From Amycolatopsis sp. DSM 110486 (GTDB lineage Bacteria > Actinomycetota > Actinomycetes > Mycobacteriales > Pseudonocardiaceae): a DNA stretch of 64,000 bases. The stretch lies in the NCBI RefSeq assembly GCF_019468465.1, contig NZ_CP080519.1, forward strand, positions 1,627,001-1,691,000. The letters run 5' to 3'. Below, piece after piece: positions 44,518 to 52,717 of this stretch. How positions within the stretch are numbered: the first letter of the stretch is position 1; the number at the start of each line of letters is the position of its first letter. Under the pieces are notes generated by a model. That model was not told where the DNA came from. It was given only the letters and a program-made list of their open reading frames with translations, and made no database searches. A program made the position numbers and the translations under genes.

Positions 44518-44650
44518 GCGTCCTCCCCTTGCCGGTGGGCGTGCTCGGCCGCGCCCCGCATTCGGACGGGGCGGGCAAGCCGGACGAATTTGCGTTTTTG
44601 TGGTGCTCCGGTCAGCACCGGGATGTGCCCGGGTACGGGCTTCCGGTGTC

Positions 44651-44695
44651 GGGCGTGTCTGTATCGGGCCTGTCTGTATTGGGCCTGTCTGTATT
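44651..44695. repeat. Three tandem 15-bp repeats in the permease leader
   Basis: Consensus unit GGGCCTGTCTGTATT: the copies at 44666-44680 and 44681-44695 are identical, and the copy at 44651-44665 differs at two positions. They lie in the gap between guanine deaminase and the purine permease, about 135 bp upstream of the permease start. They could be regulator half-sites (15-bp phasing is about 1.5 helical turns) or a slippage tract. Confidence 0.85.
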
Positions 44696-44703
44696 GGGAA
44701 CTG

Positions 44704-44735
44704 CGGGGCCGGACCGGGGAGAACCGCCGGCCCCG
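44704..44735. terminator. Hairpin after guanine deaminase
   Basis: CGGGGCCGG and CCGGCCCCG form a 9-bp stem with a 14-nt loop, six bases after the guanine deaminase stop on the reverse strand. A moderate terminator or attenuator between that gene and the purine permease. Confidence 0.6.
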
Positions 44736-44740
44736 AGTGC

Positions 44741-45229
44741 CTAGTAGTCGACGCGGTCGGGCCGGTCCAGCCAGGCGTCGAACGGTGCGAAGCCGTCCTT
44801 GAGGGACAGCCGGGAAACGGGTACTTCCCAGGTTTCGCGGGGCTTGTCGAACAGTTCGTAAAACGCGCGGTCGTCGAAACCGGCCTTGGCCGCGTCGTGG
44901 CGGTCGGCCGCGTAGACCACGCCGTCCACCCGCGCCCACAGCGCGGACGAAAGGCACATCGGGCACGGTTCGCAGGAGGACACGAGCACGCAGCCGGTGA
45001 GCTTGAACGTGCCGAGCGCCTGGCAGGCCGCGCGGATGGCGACCACCTCGGCGTGGGCCGTGGGGTCGAGCGAGGGGGTGACGCGGTTGACACCCGTCGC
45101 GATGATGTCACGGCCCTTGGCGACGAGCGCGCCGAACGGGCCGCCGCCGTCGGCGACGTTGCGGGTCGCGATGCGCACGCTCTCGAGGAGCCATTCACGC
45201 TCGAGGTCGGCGTCGAGGGAGAGGGTCAT
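44741..45229 (-). CDS. guaD: Guanine deaminase (CDA-fold type)
   Basis: 162 residues. Zinc motifs are TAHAEVVAIR (His, catalytic Glu) and SCEPCPMC (PCxxC). N-terminal TRNVADGGGPFGALV matches the Bacillus GuaD class. It converts guanine to xanthine in the cytoplasm, feeding the xanthine dehydrogenase encoded directly upstream. The gene lies 35 bp after the molybdenum subunit gene. Confidence 0.88.
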   Translation of the reverse strand: MTLSLDADLEREWLLESVRIATRNVADGGGPFGALVAKGRDIIATGVNRVTPSLDPTAHAEVVAIRAACQALGTFKLTGCVLVSSCEPCPMCLSSALWARVDGVVYAADRHDAAKAGFDDRAFYELFDKPRETWEVPVSRLSLKDGFAPFDAWLDRPDRVDY

Positions 45230-45264
45230 TTCGCTTGCGCTCCAGACAGTTCCAGTGAGTCGGC

Positions 45265-47574
45265 TCAGGTTCCGGTGATGTGCTCGGGCCGGATCGGGAC
45301 GCGGGGCAGTTCGAGGCCGGTCGCCGCGCGTATGGCGTTGGCGACCGCCGGCGTCGAGGAGATCGTGGGCGGCTCTCCGACGCCGCGCACGCCGTAGGGC
45401 GCGTGCGGGTCGGGCCGCTCCAGCACGTCGATACGCATCGGCGGCATGTCCAGCACGGTCGGGATGAGGTAGTCGGTGAACGACGGGTTGCGCACCTTTC
45501 CGTCCAGCACCTGGATCTCCTCCATCACGGCCAGGCCGAGACCCTGCGCGGACCCGCCTTGGATCTGGCCGAGCACCGCGTCGGGGTTCATCGCCTTGCC
45601 CACGTCCTGCGCGCAGTCGAGCTGCACGACCTTGACCAGGCCCAGCTCCACGTCGACGTCCACCACCGCGCGGTGCGCGGAGAAACCGTACTGCACGTGG
45701 GCGTCGCCCTGGCCGGTCTCCGGGTCGAGCGGGTAGGTCCTGCGGTGGTGGAACTCCCGGGTCTCCTCGACAATCTCGTCGCCGAGTAGGTCCACAAGGG
45801 GCGTGACGACCTCACCGTCGCCGGCCACGATCTTGCCGCCCGCCAGCGACATCCCTTTCGCATCACGGCCCAGCCGGCGTTCGGCCAGTGCATAGACCGC
45901 GTCGGCCACCGCACGGCACGCATTGCGCACGGCACCACCGGTCACGTAGGTCTGCCGCGACGCCGAGCTCGAACCCGCGTCGCCGACGCTCGTGTCGGCC
46001 GGGTGCACGGTCACCCGCGGCACGCCCAGCTCGGTGCGCGCGATCTGCTGCTGCAACGTGACGAGCCCCTGGCCCACCTCGGCCGCGGCCGTGTGCACCA
46101 TCGCCACCGGCTCGCCGCCGATCACCTGCAGCCGCACGCGGGCGGTCGAGTAGTCGTCGAGGCCTTCGGCGTAGGAGATGTTCTTGATGGTCACGCCGTA
46201 ACCGACCCCGCGCACCACGCCTTCGCCGTGGGTCACATTGGACGCTCCGCCGGGCAGGTCGCGGATGTCCGCGTTCTCACCACGTTCCGGCGGCAACGGC
46301 ATGTCCTTCAGCCGCTGGATCAGCTCGGCCACGGGAGCCGGGAAATCGACGAGCTGGCCGGTGACGTTGGTGGAGCCCTCGCTCATCGCGTTGCGGATCC
46401 GCAGGTCGGCGGGGTCCATGCCGAGCGCCGTGGCGAGTTTGTCCATTTGGGACTCGTACGCGTACGTCGGCTGCACCGCGCCGAGGCCGCGCATGGCGCC
46501 GCACGTCGGGTTGTTGCTGTACACGCCCCAGCCCTCGATCTTCGCGTTGGGCACGTTGTACGGGCCGACGCTCAGCGTCGTGCCGTTGCCGACCACCACC
46601 GGTGTCTTCGACGCGTAGGCGCCACCGTCGAAGTACAGCCGGGCGCGCACGTAGACCAGATCGCCCTCGCGTGTGGCGCCGTGTTCGTAGTACATCTTCG
46701 CCGGGTGCCGGTGTACGTGGCCGAAGAAGGACTCCTCGCGGTTGTAGACCATCTTCACGGGCCGGCCGGTGCGCAGCGCGAGCAGGCACGAGTGGATCTG
46801 CATCGACAGGTCCTCGCGCCCGCCGAACGCGCCACCGACGCCGCTGAGTGTGAGCCGCACCTTCTCCAGCGGCAGGCCCAGTGCCCGCGCAGTCTGCTTC
46901 TGGTCCACGTGCAGCCACTGCGTGGCGAGGTAGAGGTCCACGCCGCCGTCGTCGTCGGGCACGGCAAGGCCGGACTCCGGGCCGAGGAAAGCCTGGTCCT
47001 GCATGCCGATCTCGTAGACGCCGGACACGACCACGTCGGCCTTCGCGGCCGGGTCACCCTTCACGATGCGTTGGTAGCGCACGAGATTTCCGCCAGGGTG
47101 CAGCTTCGGCAGGGTCTCGTCGTGGGCCGCGCGCTCGGGATCGGTGACCGGTTCGAGCACCTCGTACTCGACCACGATGTGCTTGAGCGCCTGCCGCGCG
47201 ATCTCCGGGTGGTCGGCCGCGAGGATCGCCACCGGCTCGCCCTGGTAGCGCACGCGGTCCTCGGCCAGCGCCGGCGTGTCCTGGTACTTGAGGCCGTAGA
47301 GGTTCTCGCCGGGCACGTCCTCGTGCGTCAGCACCGCGTGGACGCCAGGCTGCGCCAACGCCCGGGAGACGTCGAGGCGCACGATTCGCGCGTGCGGGTG
47401 CGGGCTGCGCAGCGTGGCGCCCCACAGCATGTCCTCGTGCCACAGGTCCGAGGAGTACGCGAACTCGCCGCGCACCTTGAGCGTGCCGTCGGGTCGCAGC
47501 GGGCTCGTGCCGATGCCGCCGGTGACGGTGTCGGCCAGCTCCTGCGGTGAGCGGGCCGGGGCCGGGCGCGTCAT
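45265..47574 (-). CDS. Xanthine dehydrogenase, molybdenum-binding subunit
   Basis: 769 residues from the ATG at 47574, overlapping the 2Fe-2S subunit stop by 4 bp. It has the N-terminal aldehyde-oxidase/XDH hammerhead domain (GEFAYSSDLW...), the molybdopterin motif GVGGAFGGREDLS, and the active-site Glu in GVRGVGEPPT near the C-terminus. With the two following subunits it oxidises hypoxanthine and xanthine to urate. Equivalent to PucD of Bacillus. Confidence 0.92.
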   Translation of the reverse strand: MTRPAPARSPQELADTVTGGIGTSPLRPDGTLKVRGEFAYSSDLWHEDMLWGATLRSPHPHARIVRLDVSRALAQPGVHAVLTHEDVPGENLYGLKYQDTPALAEDRVRYQGEPVAILAADHPEIARQALKHIVVEYEVLEPVTDPERAAHDETLPKLHPGGNLVRYQRIVKGDPAAKADVVVSGVYEIGMQDQAFLGPESGLAVPDDDGGVDLYLATQWLHVDQKQTARALGLPLEKVRLTLSGVGGAFGGREDLSMQIHSCLLALRTGRPVKMVYNREESFFGHVHRHPAKMYYEHGATREGDLVYVRARLYFDGGAYASKTPVVVGNGTTLSVGPYNVPNAKIEGWGVYSNNPTCGAMRGLGAVQPTYAYESQMDKLATALGMDPADLRIRNAMSEGSTNVTGQLVDFPAPVAELIQRLKDMPLPPERGENADIRDLPGGASNVTHGEGVVRGVGYGVTIKNISYAEGLDDYSTARVRLQVIGGEPVAMVHTAAAEVGQGLVTLQQQIARTELGVPRVTVHPADTSVGDAGSSSASRQTYVTGGAVRNACRAVADAVYALAERRLGRDAKGMSLAGGKIVAGDGEVVTPLVDLLGDEIVEETREFHHRRTYPLDPETGQGDAHVQYGFSAHRAVVDVDVELGLVKVVQLDCAQDVGKAMNPDAVLGQIQGGSAQGLGLAVMEEIQVLDGKVRNPSFTDYLIPTVLDMPPMRIDVLERPDPHAPYGVRGVGEPPTISSTPAVANAIRAATGLELPRVPIRPEHITGT

Positions 47575-48041
47575 GCGTGCTCCTTCCGCGCGGCCGCGAG
47601 CCGGACCGCGTCGAGGATCTTCTCGTACCCGGTGCAGCGGCACAGGTTCCCGGCCAGGGCCTCACGAATCTCGGCGTCGCTCGGGTTTTCGGTGCGCGCC
47701 ACGAGATCGTGGGCGGTCACCAGGAGCCCGGGTGTGCAGAAGCCACATTGGACGGCGCCGCATTCGACAAAGGACTCCTGGATCGGGTCCAGGTTCTCAC
47801 CGTCGGCGAGACCTTCCACCGTGCGCACCTCGCGGCCCTCGGCCTGCCCGGCCGCGACCAGGCAGGCGCACGCCGGCACGCCGTCGAGGTACACCGTGCA
47901 CGAGCCGCACTCGCCCTGCTCGCACGCGTTCTTCGAGCCGGCGAGGCCGAGCCGTTCGCGCAGCACGTAGAGCAGGCTTTCGCCTTCCCAGACGTTGTCC
48001 GTCTGGCGCTGCTCGCCGTTGACGATCACGTTCACACGCAT
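47571..48041 (-). CDS. Xanthine dehydrogenase, 2Fe-2S subunit
   Basis: 156 residues. Plant-type cluster ligands are in NACEQGECGSCTVYLDG plus a following Cys, and the second cluster in CGAVQCGFCTPG and GNLCRCTGY. It passes electrons from the molybdenum site to FAD. Its start overlaps the FAD subunit 3' end by 10 bp. Confidence 0.95.
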   Translation of the reverse strand: MRVNVIVNGEQRQTDNVWEGESLLYVLRERLGLAGSKNACEQGECGSCTVYLDGVPACACLVAAGQAEGREVRTVEGLADGENLDPIQESFVECGAVQCGFCTPGLLVTAHDLVARTENPSDAEIREALAGNLCRCTGYEKILDAVRLAAARKEHA

Positions 48042-48916
48042 TCCGTGCGCCTCCCTCCGCAGTATTCGGTCCAGGCCCAGCCGAGCGTCCGCCGCGCCAG
48101 CACCGACAGCGCATGGCGGCGGTAGTCGGCGCTGCCGCGCACGTCGTCGATGGGCGCGGCCGCGGCGGCCACCAGCTCACCGAAGCGGCGTTTCACCGAG
48201 TCGGCGAGCGCACGCGGCCGGTCCCACTGGTCGTCGGCCGCCAGCTCGCTCGCGAGGAACTCCTCGGCGTCGAACGCGCGGCGCGGTGTCGGGGCGGCCG
48301 AGCCGACACCCGTGCCCACGCTGCGTTCGGCCGGGTGCACCGCGAGGCCGAAGGCGCAGACCGCGATCACCATCGCGTTGCGGGTCCCCACCTTGCTGAA
48401 CTGCTGCGGCCCGCTCGCCGGTGCCAAGTGGACGGCCGTGATCAGTTCGTCGGGTTCGAGCACATTTCGCTTCACACCAACGTAGAAGTCCTTCGCCGCC
48501 ACGCGCCGGGTGCCGCGGGTGGACGCGATCTCCACCTCCGCGTCGGCCGCGAGCAGCGCCGGGTGCGAGTCACCCGCGGGCGACGCCGCGCCGAGGTTTC
48601 CGCCGACGCTGCCGCGGTTGCGGATCTGCGGCGAGCCGACCGTGCGGGCCGCCATCGCCAGTCCCGGCAGCCGGTCGCCCAGCTCCGCGATGATCCGCGT
48701 GTACGGCGTCGCGGCCGCGATCCGGATGCGGCCTTCCTCGACGTCGTAGCCGTAAAGCTCGCTGACGCGGTTGAGGTCGAGCAGCGCCGACGGGCGGCGG
48801 TGGTCGAAGTTGATCTCCACCATCACATCGGTGCCGCCCGCGATCGGTACGGCGTCGGGGTGCGCCGCCTTGGCCTCGAGGGCCTCGGCGAGCGTGGTCG
48901 GGCGCAGGAACTCCAC
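48032..48916 (-). CDS. Xanthine dehydrogenase, FAD-binding subunit
   Basis: 294 residues. The FAD-binding motif is PIAGGTDVMVE at ~25, then VGSPQIRNRGSVGGNLG-type sequence typical of CO-dehydrogenase flavoprotein family members, and a C-terminal CODH_C domain. It transfers electrons to NAD+. It lies 13 bp after the uricase gene, in one polycistronic unit. Confidence 0.93.
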   Translation of the reverse strand: MEFLRPTTLAEALEAKAAHPDAVPIAGGTDVMVEINFDHRRPSALLDLNRVSELYGYDVEEGRIRIAAATPYTRIIAELGDRLPGLAMAARTVGSPQIRNRGSVGGNLGAASPAGDSHPALLAADAEVEIASTRGTRRVAAKDFYVGVKRNVLEPDELITAVHLAPASGPQQFSKVGTRNAMVIAVCAFGLAVHPAERSVGTGVGSAAPTPRRAFDAEEFLASELAADDQWDRPRALADSVKRRFGELVAAAAAPIDDVRGSADYRRHALSVLARRTLGWAWTEYCGGRRTECV

Positions 48917-48929
48917 TTCGGCCTCCGTC

Positions 48930-49802
48930 TCAGGACCAGGCCGGTCCGGCGGGCGGCGCGTCGTCGCGCAGCACGGTGCCCTCGATCAGCCCGTACGGCC
49001 GGTCTGCGGCGTGGAAGACCTCACCGGGGTTGTCGAGGCCGAACGGCGACAGGTCGGTGAGGAAGTGGTGCTTGTTCGGCAGCGCCAGGCGCACCTCCAC
49101 GATCTCTGGCACCGTCTCGAGCACGCGCGAACCCATCGCGTAGAGCGTCTGCTGCAGCGACTGGCTGTGCGTTCCACCGAAGGCGTCGAGCAGCGAGGCC
49201 AGGGCCGTGTCGTGCGCACCGGCCCAGTCAACGTCTTCGCCGGAGAAGCGCCAGCTCGCGTTGACGGCCGTGGCGAGGATGCGGTCCTTGGTCTCCGGCA
49301 GCGTCGTGTAGCCGTCGCGTGGGAAGCCCCAGAACTCCGAGCCGGTGGTGTTGAGCACCGTGAGGTCCTCGACGCCGCCGAGCACCCAGGCCTGCGCGCC
49401 GTCGTAGTGCACGGTCGTGGTGCGCGTGCCGCCGCCCGAGCGCGCGAACGAGTGGTGGGCCGGCTGCCCGCCGACCGTGAGCCGCTGCCACGGGTACGAC
49501 TCCACGTGGACGCGGGCGCCGTGGATGCTCTCCTGCGTGGTGACGAAGTGGCGCGCGAGGCGCAGCGCGTAGTCCTCGATCTCGCCGACGCCGTCGCGGG
49601 CGAACGCGAACACCGTGTTCTTCTGCGTGTCGGTGGCCAGCACCTTGTCGTTGGCGCCGGTGAGGTGAGTGTCGCTCATGTCGCCGGACAGCGAAACGCT
49701 GACGTTGAGGTCGGTGATCCGGTGCTCGTCGCCGTCGCGGTCGACGCGCACGACCCGGTTCTCCGCCTTTCCGTAGCGGTTGTCGCCCAGAACGATCGCC
49801 AT
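48930..49802 (-). CDS. Factor-independent urate hydroxylase (uricase)
   Basis: 290 residues from the ATG at 49802. Catalytic-site residues known for the family are visible: Lys in NRYGKAENRVV, Thr in ATDTQKNTVFAFA, and His in LPNKHHFLTDL; ESYPWQRL and SFARSGGGTRT are also conserved. It oxidises urate to 5-hydroxyisourate. First gene of the reverse-strand purine operon and divergent from the PucR-type regulator. Confidence 0.95.
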   Translation of the reverse strand: MAIVLGDNRYGKAENRVVRVDRDGDEHRITDLNVSVSLSGDMSDTHLTGANDKVLATDTQKNTVFAFARDGVGEIEDYALRLARHFVTTQESIHGARVHVESYPWQRLTVGGQPAHHSFARSGGGTRTTTVHYDGAQAWVLGGVEDLTVLNTTGSEFWGFPRDGYTTLPETKDRILATAVNASWRFSGEDVDWAGAHDTALASLLDAFGGTHSQSLQQTLYAMGSRVLETVPEIVEVRLALPNKHHFLTDLSPFGLDNPGEVFHAADRPYGLIEGTVLRDDAPPAGPAWS

Positions 49803-49968
49803 GGTGTTCCTTCCCTTCGCTCGTCGGTCAGTAGACACGCCGTGACGTGGCGCGGACCACGGCAGATCCACCGAAACCGGGTGGGCGTCGAGGGTGGTTT
49901 TTCGTAGGTTCCTCCAAACGACGGCGGCCCTGGCGTGTGCGCTACTTGAGCCTGGAAGGAGGTGCCGC

Positions 49969-51519
49969 GTGCGGCTGGGTGCGCTGCTGGACACGCCGGA
50001 GCTCGGGCTGACCCTGCTCACCGGCGAGTCGGCGCTGGACCGCGAGTTCGGACGCGTCTTCCAGGCGACACTGCAGGACCCGACGCGGTACCTCAGCGGC
50101 GGGGAGATCGTGCTGTGCGGCATGCGCTGGCTGCCCGGGCCGTCCGAGGCCGAGGAGTTCGTGGGCGTGCTGGCGGCGGCGGGCGTGGTCGCGCTGGGTG
50201 CCGGGACGGCGGAGGTGGGCGGGCCCGTGCCCGAGCACCTCGTGGAGTCGTGCCGGCGGGTCGGGCTGCCGCTGTTCGAGGTCCCGCTGTCGGTGTCCTT
50301 CGCGACGGTGACCGAGCGCGTGATCCTCGGCCTGGCCGCCGAACGTTCCGCCCCCGCGCACGACTCGCACCGGCGGCTGGTCGCGGCCGTGACCAGCGGT
50401 GATGGCCTTCCCGCGCTCGTTTCCGCGGGCGCTTCCGAATTGGGCGTGGACTGCTGGGTGCTGAGCGCGACCGGCCGGCTGATCGCCGGCACGGGTTCGC
50501 CGCCTTCCGATGCGCGCCGGGCCGCCTTGGCGCGCCGGTTCCTCCGCGCGGAACGCCTCCCGTTGACCGTCCCCGGCGACGACGGTCCCGTCACGCTGCT
50601 GGCCGCCGCCAGCCGCTCGGGCCACCGCGTGGCGAGCTGGTTCCTGGTGGCCTCCGGCGACATCGGACGGTGGGCTGTTTCCCGGCGCGAACTCGCTCTG
50701 GAGCTGGCTCCGTTGATCGGGCTGGAGCGTTCCCGCGTCGACGAGGCCAAGCGCATCGAGAACCGGGCGGCCGAGCCGCTGTTGCGGTTGGCCCTCTCCG
50801 ACGACGCTTCCCCGGCTTCGTTGTCCGCGCGGCTCGCGGCGCTGGACTTCCCACCTTCGGCGCACGTCGTGACCCTCTCCGCCGCAGTCGACGGCGGCGG
50901 CCCAGGCCTCACCCAGGTGCTGGTGGAGGAGCTGCTCGCTTCGGCCCCCGCCCCCACGCTGGTGGCCACCGTCGACGGCGAGACCTTCGGGTTGTTCCCG
51001 GCTCACGACCGCCTGGGCCGCCTCGCCGAGACCCTGCGCGAGTCCGTCCGCGCGGTCGAACCCGCCCTCGGCTCCGCCCGCCTGTCCGTCGGCCTCAGCC
51101 GCGCGCCCGACGCGGCCGGCCTGCGCTCCGGCCTCCAGGAGGCGCGCCACGCCCGCACGCTGGCCGCCCTTTCGCCGGGCCGCGCGGCCGTGCTGGCGGG
51201 TGACGAGGTGGCCTCCCACCTGCTGCTGCTGGCCGCCGTCCCCGACGACCTGCGCCGCTCCTTCGGCGAGAAGGTGCTGGGGCCGGTGCTGGCGTACGAC
51301 GCCGCCCACGGCTCGGAGCTTCTCCCGACCCTGAAGGCTTTCCTCGAGCACTCCGGCTCCTGGACCCAGACCTCGGGCACGCTGCACCTGCACGTGAACA
51401 CCCTGCGGTACCGGATCTCGCGCGTCTCGGAGCTGACCGGCCGCGATCTGGGCCGTTTCGCGGACCGGGTGGATCTCTACCTGGCGGGGTGTTTCACGCA
51501 GGACTGGGGTTGGTCGTGA
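49969..51519 (+). CDS. pucR: PucR-family transcriptional regulator of purine catabolism
   Basis: 516 residues from the GTG at 49969, which follows AAGGAGGT. The N-terminal PucR domain (LGALLDTPELGLTLLTGESA) comes first, then a GGDEF-like linker region, and the C-terminal HTH_30 (SWTQTSGTLHLHVNTLRYRI). Members sense allantoin or related intermediates and control uricase/XDH genes. It is divergent from uricase with 166 bp between; I could not find a clear PucR-box there. Confidence 0.92.
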   Translation: MRLGALLDTPELGLTLLTGESALDREFGRVFQATLQDPTRYLSGGEIVLCGMRWLPGPSEAEEFVGVLAAAGVVALGAGTAEVGGPVPEHLVESCRRVGLPLFEVPLSVSFATVTERVILGLAAERSAPAHDSHRRLVAAVTSGDGLPALVSAGASELGVDCWVLSATGRLIAGTGSPPSDARRAALARRFLRAERLPLTVPGDDGPVTLLAAASRSGHRVASWFLVASGDIGRWAVSRRELALELAPLIGLERSRVDEAKRIENRAAEPLLRLALSDDASPASLSARLAALDFPPSAHVVTLSAAVDGGGPGLTQVLVEELLASAPAPTLVATVDGETFGLFPAHDRLGRLAETLRESVRAVEPALGSARLSVGLSRAPDAAGLRSGLQEARHARTLAALSPGRAAVLAGDEVASHLLLLAAVPDDLRRSFGEKVLGPVLAYDAAHGSELLPTLKAFLEHSGSWTQTSGTLHLHVNTLRYRISRVSELTGRDLGRFADRVDLYLAGCFTQDWGWS

Positions 51520-52117
51520 TCAGCACTTCCCGCTCCCAGACGCCCTGCGTGTGCAGGCGCCAGTAGTGCTCGGCGACGACGTCCGGGTCGAACGCCGTGC
51601 CCTTCTCCACGGTGCCGCCGACAGTGACCGTGGCGAAGTGCAGCGTGGGGTACTGCTCGGCGAACAGCGCCGTCACCGTGCGGAGGCCGGCCTTGCCCAG
51701 CGAGAGGCTGGTGTAGGCGGCTTTAGGCTCGGGCATCCCGCCGGTGGTGAGGAACGTCCCGTGGCCGCGCTCGGCCATCCGCGGCGCGAGGTGCGCCGCG
51801 GCGAGGTAGGCGCCGAGGACGTTGACGCGCCACAGCCTGAGGTGCTCTTCGGCGCCGAGCTCCCCCGGCGCGTCCCTGCGGATGACGGCGGCGTTGTAGA
51901 CCACGACGTCGGGCAGTCCTTGGTCTTCGATCACCGCGTCGAGCGCCTGGCGCAGGGACTCCTCTTCTCCGACGTCGGCCACGTGGGTCACGGCGTCGAC
52001 CCCGAGGTCCTTGGGCTGCCGCGCAACGGCCGCCACACCGAACCCCTCCCGCGCGAACCGCCGCGCGACCGCCGCCCCGATCCCCGGCCCCGCCCCGATC
52101 ACGACGATTCCTGCCAT
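51494..52117 (-). CDS. SDR-fold protein with a degenerate active site
   Basis: 207 residues. It has the nucleotide-binding motif GAGPGIGAAVARRF and YNAAVIRRD (NNAG equivalent). At the YxxxK position it reads SLGKAGL with Leu where Tyr is expected; a Tyr lies three residues earlier (AAYTSLSLGK). It may use a shifted Tyr or be non-catalytic. It overlaps the PucR-type gene end by 26 bp (convergent), and no pathway link to purines is evident. Confidence 0.85.
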   Translation of the reverse strand: MAGIVVIGAGPGIGAAVARRFAREGFGVAAVARQPKDLGVDAVTHVADVGEEESLRQALDAVIEDQGLPDVVVYNAAVIRRDAPGELGAEEHLRLWRVNVLGAYLAAAHLAPRMAERGHGTFLTTGGMPEPKAAYTSLSLGKAGLRTVTALFAEQYPTLHFATVTVGGTVEKGTAFDPDVVAEHYWRLHTQGVWEREVLITTNPSPA

Positions 52118-52141
52118 GAGTCGACGGTAGCGCCGTGAAGC

Positions 52142-52421
52142 TCAGGCCTCGTCGATTTCCACCACGCTCGGCCGCCGCCCGGACGCGATGAACTCGTGCA
52201 GCCCGCGCCGCACGGTCGCCATCGGAACCACGACACTCGCCGGTACCCCGCTTCACGCCGGCGACCGACACCTGAACCATCGGCGGCACGACGTGCCCAG
52301 CCGTCTCCGCCACGATGCGATCAACGAGTTCATCCAGCTCGGCGACGGTGGGCACGCGGATGGCGACGTTGTCGTCGCCGCCGTTCGGCGTCCGGTCGTA
52401 CCAGATGTCGAGCACTACCAC
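52142..52421 (-). pseudogene. Frameshifted, shortened Imm1-like immunity protein remnant
   Basis: The GTG at 52421 opens a frame beginning VVVLDIWYDRTPNGG and VPTVAELDELVDRIVAE, resembling the N-terminus of the Imm1 immunity family (partners of SCP1.201-like deaminase toxins). Near 52245-52255 the match jumps by one base to another frame: VVPMATVRRGLHEF then IASGRRPSVVEIDEA and stop, like the family C-terminus. About 40 middle residues are missing. It looks like a decayed immunity gene; no intact toxin gene is nearby. A short authentic protein with chance similarity is the alternative. Confidence 0.6.
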
Positions 52422-52717
52422 TGATCGACTCCCAACTCGACGGGATCAAGCTCGCCGGGACTCGCCCGCATCTTCGCATCGGACAAAGCCGGCCGGCTGC
52501 CCTCTGAAGATGCGGGTTTCCGGCCTGCAGTGCCCTGCATGCTCAGGGTCAGGGCGCCGTGCCATGGCGGAGAGTTTGACCGGCCTGTTCGACGCGGCCG
52601 GCCGGCAGCTTGCCGAGCTCGACACTCACCCTTGCGTACGACGTCCTCGACCTGCACGCGCGTGACGTGGACGACCAAAACTCAACTCACCGACCAGTTG
52701 GTTGGTAACCTCACCGG
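52422..52717. other. Intergenic stretch with possible gene debris
   Basis: No complete gene. An ATG at about 52564 opens MAESLTGLFDAAGRQLAEL, which looks protein-like for about 20 residues and then degenerates, so it may be another broken gene near the Imm1-like relic. The end of the stretch carries the TetR operator candidate. Confidence 0.5.
52693..52703. promoter_or_regulatory. TetR operator candidate upstream of the TetR gene
   Basis: ACCAGTTGGTT, with inverted arms ACCA/TGGT, lies 15-25 bp upstream of the TetR start and is followed by an overlapping GGTTGGTAACC. The identical 11-mer occurs at 29885-29895. Autoregulation by the downstream TetR is the simplest reading. Confidence 0.6.

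Noticed and set aside
44651..44695. Tandem repeats as a CRISPR array
   Set aside because: The units are only 15 bp, directly abutting with no spacers, and no cas genes are present.
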